NCBI GenBank assembly: GCA_021647365.1
Contig: JAKIUW010000032.1
Location: forward strand, 1-37,909
DNA length: 37,909 nucleotides
Direction: 5' to 3'
Source: Cocleimonas sp.
Lineage (GTDB): Bacteria > Pseudomonadota > Gammaproteobacteria > Thiotrichales > Thiotrichaceae
The translations under genes and the position numbers were made by a program. The notes beneath the pieces were generated by a model. It was not told where the DNA came from and did no database searches. It was given only the letters and a program-made list of their open reading frames with translations. Positions 1 to 5,161 of this stretch are shown here, piece after piece (positions within the stretch are counted from its first letter, which is position 1; every line of letters starts with the position of its first letter).

Positions 1-1
1 A

Positions 2-106
2 TTGTTACAGCTTAATTTGTTTGAGAAGCGCGACCTTATGGCACTTCTTCGAGGTGATCCACCCAATAGAAAACAACATGACTTTAATCAAATGGTGATG
101 TTATGA
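2..106 (+). CDS. C-terminal end of a truncated or edge-cut protein, possibly a transposase
   Basis: An open frame runs in from the window edge and ends at TGA (104-106), giving 34 residues that include NLFEKRDLMALLRGDPP. The codons look like real coding sequence rather than intergenic DNA. The charged NLF-x-RRDLM-like ending followed by a Gly-Asp-Pro-Pro stretch recalls the C-termini of some IS4-type transposases, but this is from memory and too short to be firm. A tandem repeat array starts 18 bases after the stop. The rest of the gene lies outside the window. Confidence 0.35.
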   Translation: MLQLNLFEKRDLMALLRGDPPNRKQHDFNQMVML

Positions 107-124
107 AGTTAACGGGACAGTAGT

Positions 125-250
125 GATGATGGAGTCACACCCCCCTAGTTTTAGATGATGGAGTCACACCCCCCTAGTTTTAGATGATGGAGTCACACCC
201 CCCTAGTTTTAGATGATGGAGTCACACCCCCCTAGTTTTAGATGATGGAG
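125..250 (+). repeat. Tandem array, four 29-bp units plus a partial fifth
   Basis: Four identical 29-bp units start at 125, 154, 183 and 212, followed by the first 10 bases of a fifth (241-250). Each unit reads GATGATGGAGT, then CACA, six C, then TAGTTTTA. It is a variant of the dispersed C7 element found elsewhere in this window: CACA + C-run + (A/TAG)TTTTA + ATGATG. There are no unique spacers, so it is not a CRISPR array. Confidence 0.9.
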
Positions 251-284
251 ATTTTATTTTTTTGGTTAAGCAAAAAATAAAATC
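250..284. repeat. AT-rich perfect hairpin upstream of hsdM
   Basis: Arms at 250-264 (GATTTTATTTTTTTG) and 271-284 (CAAAAAATAAAATC) enclose the loop GTTAAG. It directly follows the tandem array. It could be a terminator closing the upstream truncated gene, or the end of a mobile element. The stem has few GC pairs, which argues against a strong intrinsic terminator. Confidence 0.5.
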
Positions 285-395
285 CCGAAAAATCGAGCTT
301 CAATCTAAGCCCATATTTCAACTAGGCTTATCCCTGCCAATTGAATATACTGCTCTCGCGCTCAATATCACCCATAAAACGAGAATCTCATAGCC

Positions 396-1862
396 ATGTT
401 CGAACAAACCTTCAAAAATATCGACGATATTCTCTATAAAGATTCAGGCGCAGACAGCGAGCTAGACTACATCGGGCAAACCTCATGGATACTGTTTCTA
501 CGTTATCTGGATGCGCTCGAAGTCAGCAAAGCAGACGAGGCCGAACTTAAAGGTGAAGAATACCAATACATACTCGTGCCAGAATACCGCTGGAAAAACT
601 GGGCAATGCCCAAAAATGCCGCAGGCGAGTTAGACCACCACATCGCCCTAACAGGGCCAGACTTAGTGCAATTTGTCGATGGCAAACTATTCCCCTACCT
701 TGCCAAATTTAAGCAAACTGCCGACAACGCCCAAACCATCGAATACAAAATTGGTGAGATATTCTCCGAGCTTAAAAACAAAATTCAAAGCGGCTACAAC
801 CTACGCGAGATTTTAGAATACGCCGACGAACTCCCCTTTAGTACCAGCAAAGACAAACACGAACTATCCCACCTGTACGAATCCAAAATCAAAAACATGG
901 GCAACGCAGGGCGCAATGGCGGGCAATACTACACCCCGCGCCCACTGATACGCGCCATGATAAAAGTTATCGACCCCAAAATTGGCGAAACGGTATACGA
1001 TGGCGCCGCAGGCTCTTGCGGCTTTTTATGTGAAAGCTACGAATACATGCTGGATCAACTAGAACAAAGCGACAACAAAACCACCGACAATATAAAAACA
1101 CTGCAAAGCAGCACCTTCTACGGTAAAGAGAAAAAGAACCTCGCCTACGTTATCGGCATCATGAACATGATTTTGCACGGCATTGAAGCGCCCAACCTCA
1201 TCCACACCAACACACTTGGCGAAAGCATCCGCGATATTCAAGAAAAAAACCGCTACAACGTCATCCTCGCCAACCCACCCTTTGGTGGCAAAGAACGCAA
1301 AGAAGTACAACAAAACTTCGACATAAAAACAGGCGAAACCGCCTTCCTGTTTATGCAACACTTTATCAAAAGCCTAAAAACAGGCGGACGCGCGGCGATT
1401 GTGATTAAAAACACCGTGCTCAGCAACACCGACAACGCCTCCGTCGCGCTACGCAAACTGATTTTAGAAGGCTCGCAATTGCACACCATTCTGGATATGC
1501 CCTCAGGCACGTTTTTAGGTGCTGGCGTAAAAACGGTGGTGTTATTCTTCCAAAAAGGAGAACCCACTAAAAAAATATGGTACTACCAGCTAGACCCCGG
1601 CAGAAACATGGGCAAAACTAACCCGCTCAATGATAAAGACATGGCGGAATTTGTGGAATTGCAAAAGACCATGCCTGAGACGGAGAAATCTTGGAATATT
1701 AAGGTTGCTGATATTGATGAAGCGACAATGGATTTGAGTGTTAAGAATCCTAATTTGCCTGAGGAAGCGCCGCTTAGAAGCCCTGAGGAGATATTGACGA
1801 AGATGGTTAAGTTGGATGAGGAAACTGGAGCTTTGCTTGAAAGTATTAAGGGGTTGCTTTGA
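396..1862 (+). CDS. hsdM: Type I restriction-modification DNA methyltransferase subunit HsdM
   Basis: This is the N6-adenine methyltransferase subunit of a type I restriction-modification system. It works in the cytoplasm as an M2S complex with HsdS and with HsdR for cleavage. At 488 aa it has the normal length. The N-terminal helical HsdM_N region (about 1-150) is followed by the catalytic domain with GQYYTPRPLI (176-185), the SAM-binding loop DGAAGSCGF (202-210) and the adenine methyltransferase motif NPPF (293-296). The SAM loop differs from the commoner DPAAGTGGF form. The ATG at 396 has only a weak ribosome site, but the N-terminus matches the family. hsdS follows after 3 bases, so the two are surely cotranscribed. 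hsdR is separated by 2 kb of repeats and other genes. Confidence 0.97.
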   Translation: MFEQTFKNIDDILYKDSGADSELDYIGQTSWILFLRYLDALEVSKADEAELKGEEYQYILVPEYRWKNWAMPKNAAGELDHHIALTGPDLVQFVDGKLFPYLAKFKQTADNAQTIEYKIGEIFSELKNKIQSGYNLREILEYADELPFSTSKDKHELSHLYESKIKNMGNAGRNGGQYYTPRPLIRAMIKVIDPKIGETVYDGAAGSCGFLCESYEYMLDQLEQSDNKTTDNIKTLQSSTFYGKEKKNLAYVIGIMNMILHGIEAPNLIHTNTLGESIRDIQEKNRYNVILANPPFGGKERKEVQQNFDIKTGETAFLFMQHFIKSLKTGGRAAIVIKNTVLSNTDNASVALRKLILEGSQLHTILDMPSGTFLGAGVKTVVLFFQKGEPTKKIWYYQLDPGRNMGKTNPLNDKDMAEFVELQKTMPETEKSWNIKVADIDEATMDLSVKNPNLPEEAPLRSPEEILTKMVKLDEETGALLESIKGLL

Positions 1863-1865
1863 TCA

Positions 1866-3086
1866 ATGAATACTAAGCAATGGGAAATAACAGACTTAAA
1901 AAATGTAGCTGAAGTAATTGCAGGTCAATCTCCCAAAAGTGAATTTTATAATAAAATAGAAAATGGTTTACCTTTTTACCAAGGCAAGAAAGATTTTGGA
2001 AAAAAACTTATAAAACCACCAACAAATTGGACAACAAAAATAACAAAAATAGCAATTGAAAATGATATTTTGATGTCTGTTAGAGCACCTGTTGGACCAA
2101 TTAATTTTGCTACTCAAGAAATTTGTATCGGTCGTGGCTTAGCTGCAATAAGATCATCGGATGATTTAGACAAAGAATTTCTATTCTATTTCTTATTAAA
2201 ACATGAGAATGAAATAGTTGGTAATACAGGGGCTGTTTTTAACTCTATCAATAAAACTCAAATTGGTAGTATACAAATCCCAATCCCCCCACTAGCCGAA
2301 CAAAAACAAATCGTAGCCCTATTAGACCAAGCCTTTGCCGCCATTGATCAGGCAAAAGCCAATCTTGAAAAAAACATTCAAAACGCCCAAGAGCTTTTTC
2401 AATCCAAGCTTAATGCGATTTTCTCGCAACCTGCCCTGAGCGGAGTCGAAGGGAGTGGGGAGGGTTGGGTGGAGAAGCGGTTGGGGGATGTTATTTCAAT
2501 AACTCACGGCTACGCATTTAAAAGCCAAAATTTTATAACTGATTACAATGGAAAAAATCCTATTGTATTAACTCCAGGCAACTTCTCTGAGGATTCTAGA
2601 CTCTACTTTACTCAGAAAAATACAAAAAGATGCATATCTGATTTTCCAGAAGAATATAAGTTTAATGAAGGAGATCTTGTTGTAGTTATGACCGATCTTT
2701 CCAGTAAAATGAAGATATTAGGTAAACCTGCTGTCATTGACTCTAAAAATATTTTACATAACCAGCGAATCGGAAGAGTAATATTTAATACTGATGAAAT
2801 CGAAAGAGACATGCTTTACTATTTCTTTCAGTCTGATGATTACCTTTCAGCAATAAAATCGACTGCAACTGGTACAATGGTACGCCATACGGCACCAAAG
2901 CGAATACTTGCAAATAAAGTCTCATTCCCCACATCAAACAAGCAACAGAAAAAAATAATAAACACTCTAAATAACATTAGAATCTATAAAGAAAAAGTTG
3001 TTATGAATTACCAAACAAAACTAAACAACCTAGAAGAACTAAAAAAATCCATTCTACAAAAAGCATTTAATGGAGAATTGACCTAA
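1866..3086 (+). CDS. hsdS: Type I restriction system specificity subunit HsdS
   Basis: DNA-recognition subunit of the type I system, 406 aa with the usual two-half layout. Target-recognition domain 1 covers about 1-140. The central conserved helix (PPLAEQKQIVALLDQAF, about 143-190) is followed by a Gly-rich spacer, target domain 2 (about 204-350) and a second conserved helix ending LEELKKSILQKAFNGELT. The two recognition domains are visibly AT-richer than the central segment, as is common when they are exchanged by recombination. The inter-repeat spacer is encoded by a piece of a dispersed repeat (2431-2473). Two extra copies of the extreme 3' end lie downstream. An AAGGGG sequence about 12 bases before the ATG may serve as the ribosome site. 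Confidence 0.95.
   Translation: MNTKQWEITDLKNVAEVIAGQSPKSEFYNKIENGLPFYQGKKDFGKKLIKPPTNWTTKITKIAIENDILMSVRAPVGPINFATQEICIGRGLAAIRSSDDLDKEFLFYFLLKHENEIVGNTGAVFNSINKTQIGSIQIPIPPLAEQKQIVALLDQAFAAIDQAKANLEKNIQNAQELFQSKLNAIFSQPALSGVEGSGEGWVEKRLGDVISITHGYAFKSQNFITDYNGKNPIVLTPGNFSEDSRLYFTQKNTKRCISDFPEEYKFNEGDLVVVMTDLSSKMKILGKPAVIDSKNILHNQRIGRVIFNTDEIERDMLYYFFQSDDYLSAIKSTATGTMVRHTAPKRILANKVSFPTSNKQQKKIINTLNNIRIYKEKVVMNYQTKLNNLEELKKSILQKAFNGELT
2431..2473. repeat. Dispersed repeat fragment inside hsdS (codes for the inter-domain spacer)
   Basis: CTGAGCGGAGTCGAAG at 2436-2451, followed by a G-rich GGGAGGGTTGGG-like stretch, matches the reverse complement of 24912-24927 and its flank in the SelO-Usp intergenic region. 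Here it is translated as part of the spacer between the two HsdS halves (residues PALSGVEGSGEGWV). Confidence 0.75.
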
Positions 3087-3094
3087 AAAACCTC

Positions 3095-3177
3095 CGTCAT
3101 TCTGGTGCAGACCAGAATCCATGCTCGAAGCAACGTGCCATCGTTTGAAATGGATACCAGCCTACGCTGGTATGACG
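3095..3177. repeat. 83-bp imperfect palindromic repeat, copy A
   Basis: Begins CGTCATTCTGG and ends CTGGTATGACG, with imperfect inverted ends (CGTCAT/ATGACG) around a body containing GAAGCAACGTGCCATC and GGATACCAGCCTACG. It starts 8 bases after the hsdS stop. The layout is that of a short non-autonomous palindromic element (MITE-like). Confidence 0.85.
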
Positions 3178-3336
3178 AGCTTTGTTTGAGTTATTCCCTT
3201 GCTTCAACCAACATCGACACTTCCTTTCGGAAGGTGTAGCGATGTACTTTTAGCGAGCTTACCGTTTTGTTGTTTAAAACGGATAACTCGATTATTAGGG
3301 TGCAACCGACCTCAACGCCTAGGGCGTTCTGAAAAG

Positions 3337-3366
3337 CAAAAAGCCTTTAACGGTGAATTGACCTAA
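3337..3366 (+). pseudogene. Detached hsdS 3' end, short copy
   Basis: Encodes QKAFNGELT and a stop, the same last nine residues as intact HsdS, and is followed by the same ACCTAAAAAACCTCCGTCAT junction into a palindromic repeat. There is no start codon and no upstream coding match. It is best read as a remnant of an earlier hsdS copy or of a duplication reaching from the gene end into the repeat. Confidence 0.8.
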
Positions 3367-3374
3367 AAAACCTC

Positions 3375-3456
3375 CGTCATTCTGGTATAGGCCAGAATCT
3401 ATACTCGAAGCAACGTACCATCGGTGAAATGGATACCAGCCTACGCTGGTATGACG
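3375..3456. repeat. 83-bp imperfect palindromic repeat, copy B
   Basis: Same CGTCATTCTGG...TATGACG ends as copy A, with scattered substitutions (TATAGGCCAG in place of TGCAGACCAG). It sits 8 bases after the short hsdS tail copy, exactly as copy A sits after hsdS, so tail and repeat were duplicated together. Confidence 0.85.
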
Positions 3457-3556
3457 AGCTTTGTTTGAGTACATCCCTTGCTACAACCAGCCATCGACAC
3501 TTCCTTCGGAAGGTGTAGCGATATACTTTTCAACGCCTAGGGCGTTCTGAAAAGCA

Positions 3557-3656
3557 ATTCTGGCGTAGACCAGAACCGTAAGACCAGCGCAGCTCATCCA
3601 TGCCCGAAACAACGTGCCATCATCAAAAATGGGTACCAGCCTACGCTGGCATGACG
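3557..3656. repeat. Palindromic repeat, copy C, degenerate with an insertion
   Basis: ATTCTGGCGTAGACCAGAA at the left lacks the outer CGTC. About 18 extra bases (CCGTAAGACCAGCGCAGC region) split the left arm from the body. The right end GGTACCAGCCTACGCTGGCATGACG is intact. This is a decayed member of the family. Confidence 0.7.
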
Positions 3657-3752
3657 AGCTTTTTTTGAATTCTTCCTTTGCTTCAACCAACACTGCGCCT
3701 CGCTACCCGATGCCCTGCGTACTTTTTTGTGCCTAGGGCACTACAAAAGCAA

Positions 3753-3818
3753 CTAAACAACCTAGAAGAACTAAAAAAATCCACCCTACAAAAAGCTTTT
3801 AATGGAGAATTAACCTAA
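3753..3818 (+). pseudogene. Detached hsdS 3' end, 22-codon copy
   Basis: Encodes LNNLEELKKSTLQKAFNGEL plus Thr and a stop, differing from the C-terminus of intact HsdS by one residue (Ile to Thr). It is preceded by GCCTAGGGCACTACAAAAGC, a sequence unlike hsdS, and followed by palindromic repeat copy D. No upstream start or further similarity is visible. This is a truncated hsdS remnant. Confidence 0.85.
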
Positions 3819-3827
3819 AATACACCT

Positions 3828-3910
3828 CGTCATTCTGGTGCAGATCAGAATCCATGCTCGAAGCAACGTGCCATCGTCGAAAATGGATACCAGCCTACGC
3901 TGGTATGACG
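3828..3910. repeat. 83-bp imperfect palindromic repeat, copy D
   Basis: Full-length copy with CGTCATTCTGG and TATGACG ends, again placed just after an hsdS tail. It lies immediately before the 3' end of the GIY-YIG gene and may act as its terminator hairpin. Confidence 0.85.
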
Positions 3911-3922
3911 GGCTTTATAACA

Positions 3923-4216
3923 TCAAAATAATCCTGAATATAGGTCATACCAATCAGGATTTTTCTCTTCAATTCTTTTAATTTTCCAGTCACGTTTCCA
4001 GTTTTTAATGGCTTTTTCACGCATTATTGCCGATTCCATCGACTCATGCTGTTCGTACCAAACGAGGTTATGTACCGCATACTTTTGTGTGAATCCCTCC
4101 ACCTGATTATTTCTATGTTGCCAAACTCTTTTTATAAGATCAGATGTTACGCCAACATACAAAGTGCCATATTTTTGACTGGCTAAAATATAGACGACTG
4201 GTTGTTTGTTATTCAT
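3923..4216 (-). CDS. GIY-YIG nuclease superfamily protein (YhbQ/UPF0213-like)
   Basis: Small single-domain GIY-YIG protein of 97 aa. The family motif appears near the N-terminus as VVYILAS...GTLYVGVTSDLIKRVWQH, with the Tyr pair, the Arg of KRVWQHR and the later Glu-rich helix (MESAIMREKAIKNWKRDWK). Stand-alone proteins of this type are common in bacteria and often occur as repeat-associated, horizontally moved genes; their biological role is poorly defined. Translation could begin at GTG 4219 or ATG 4216; the ATG is preferred. The gene lies opposite to the surrounding restriction and toxin genes and is flanked on both sides by 83-bp palindromic repeats, which suggests it arrived independently. 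Confidence 0.85.
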   Translation of the reverse strand: MNNKQPVVYILASQKYGTLYVGVTSDLIKRVWQHRNNQVEGFTQKYAVHNLVWYEQHESMESAIMREKAIKNWKRDWKIKRIEEKNPDWYDLYSGLF

Positions 4217-4269
4217 CACATAATTCTAAGGTGTAATATCAATGTTTACCAAAAAAGCTGATAAACCGT

Positions 4270-4352
4270 CGTCATTCTGGTGCAGACCAGAATCCATGCC
4301 CGAAGCAACGTACCACCATTTGAAATGGATACCAGCCTACGCTGGTATGACG
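4270..4352. repeat. 83-bp imperfect palindromic repeat, copy E
   Basis: CGTCATTCTGG...GGTATGACG, body with CCCGAAGCAACGTACCACC. It lies just upstream of the GIY-YIG gene and 38 bases before copy F. Confidence 0.85.
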
Positions 4353-4389
4353 AACACGCGAAATGACTGCCTAGCCCAACCCACCCCTC

Positions 4390-4472
4390 CGTCATTCTGG
4401 CGTAGGCCAGAATCCATGCCCGAAGCAAAGTGCCATCGGTGAATATAGATACCAGCCTACGCTGGTATGTCG
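4390..4472. repeat. 83-bp imperfect palindromic repeat, copy F
   Basis: CGTCATTCTGGCGTAGGCCA...GGTATGTCG; the last arm has one substitution (ATGTCG). The higBA promoter region starts just after it. An open frame through this copy joins the higB frame, but the part before 4553 is repeat-derived and probably untranslated. Confidence 0.85.
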
Positions 4473-4516
4473 AGCTTATTGCCTTCAATTGCTATTGTAC
4501 CTCACCCCAACCAAAG

Positions 4517-4545
4517 TTGAGCCGTGTAACGATACAGTGTACAAT
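4517..4545 (+). promoter_or_regulatory. Probable higBA promoter with overlapping inverted repeats
   Basis: TTGAGC (4517-4522) and TACAAT (4540-4545) are separated by 17 bases, a good sigma70-type match. The spacer contains TGTAACGATACA. An ATTGTAC (4494-4500) / GTACAAT (4539-4545) inverted pair brackets the promoter, plausible for HigA autorepression. Transcription would start at about 4551-4553, on or next to the higB ATG. Confidence 0.6.
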
Positions 4546-4552
4546 AAGCCCT

Positions 4553-4831
4553 ATGATCATTAGCTTCCAGCATAAAGGCTTACGCAAGTTTTACGAAACG
4601 GGGAGCAAGAAAGGCATTGATGCAAACCATGCTACTAAGTTACAAATGATTTTAGCGGCTTTGGATATTGCGGAAGCTCCTGATGAATTGGATTTACCTG
4701 CTTTTTCATTACACCCGCTTAAAGGTGATTTAAGTGGTTATTGGTCACTTAAAGTAAATGGTAATTGGCGAGTGATATTTCGATTTACGGGTAATGATGT
4801 TGAATTATTGGATTACCTTGATTATCACTAA
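4553..4831 (+). CDS. higB: Type II toxin HigB (RelE/ParE superfamily mRNA interferase)
   Basis: Toxin of a HigBA addiction module; family members are ribosome-dependent mRNA endonucleases. The 92-aa protein has the characteristic start (FQHKGLRKFYETGSKKGI), the middle DLPAFSLHPLKGDLSGYWSL and the C-terminal VNGNWRVIFRF...DYLDYH. Reading could extend upstream to 4430, but that part is encoded by palindromic repeat copy F and does not belong to the family, so ATG 4553 is chosen. No Shine-Dalgarno sequence is visible, and the -10 box ends only 7 bases before the ATG, so the mRNA may be leaderless. higA follows after 27 bases. The toxin-first order is typical of HigBA. Confidence 0.93.
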   Translation: MIISFQHKGLRKFYETGSKKGIDANHATKLQMILAALDIAEAPDELDLPAFSLHPLKGDLSGYWSLKVNGNWRVIFRFTGNDVELLDYLDYH

Positions 4832-4858
4832 CACGAGTCTTGAATTGGAGATTTTACT

Positions 4859-5143
4859 ATGATGCACAATCCACCACACCCCGGTATTTTCTTAAATGAA
4901 ACGGTGATTAAGCCTTTGGGCTTAGGCGTAACAGATGCCGCACAACGCCTTGGCATGTCACGCACCGCTTTGTCGCGTGTGCTAAATGGTAAATCGGGTA
5001 TTAGCCCTGATTTGGCGATTCAGCTAGAACGCGCAGGGCAAAGCAAAGCGCGCTTTTGGGTTAATTTACAGGCAAATTATGATTTATGGCAAGCGACTAA
5101 CCGCGAACACCCTGATGTGGTTAAATTAGAGGCTGTGGCTTAG
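4859..5143 (+). CDS. higA: HigA-family antitoxin (XRE-type helix-turn-helix)
   Basis: Antitoxin and autorepressor partner of HigB, 94 aa. It carries the family N-terminus HPGIFLNETVIKPLGL, then a helix-turn-helix (VTDAAQRLGMSRTALSRVLNGKSGIS, about 24-49) and the tail DLAIQLERA...FWVNLQANYDLWQA typical of HigA. A GGAG ribosome site sits 8 bases before the ATG, in contrast to higB, which has none, so antitoxin translation should be favoured. It most likely binds the inverted repeats at 4494-4545. hsdR starts 18 bases downstream, so higBA transcription may run into hsdR. Confidence 0.95.
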   Translation: MMHNPPHPGIFLNETVIKPLGLGVTDAAQRLGMSRTALSRVLNGKSGISPDLAIQLERAGQSKARFWVNLQANYDLWQATNREHPDVVKLEAVA

Positions 5144-5149
5144 CTTCTT

Positions 5150-5155
5150 TATAAT
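5150..5155 (+). promoter_or_regulatory. Perfect TATAAT box just before hsdR
   Basis: TATAAT lies 6 bases before the hsdR ATG (5162), with a poor -35 candidate (TTAGAG, 5126-5131, 18-base spacer). If used, transcription would start at the ATG. No ribosome site is present between higA and hsdR. It may equally be chance in an AT-rich gap. Confidence 0.35.
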
Positions 5156-5161
5156 AACTTT

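Noticed and set aside
125..250. Tandem 29-bp array as a CRISPR array
   Set aside because: Units abut directly with no unique spacers, and no cas genes are present.
1059..1567. Minus-strand open frames inside hsdM
   Set aside because: They lie wholly within a well-supported gene and their translations resemble no protein.
3481..3693. 70-codon minus-strand frame
   Set aside because: It spans repeat copy C and flanking modules; no coding character beyond the repeat.
4242..4488. Open frames on both strands over repeat copies E and F
   Set aside because: They are translations of palindromic repeats, and similar frames occur over other copies.
4430..4552. 41-residue N-terminal extension of HigB
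   Set aside because: It is encoded by palindromic repeat copy F and the promoter region; the HigB family begins at the 4553 ATG.
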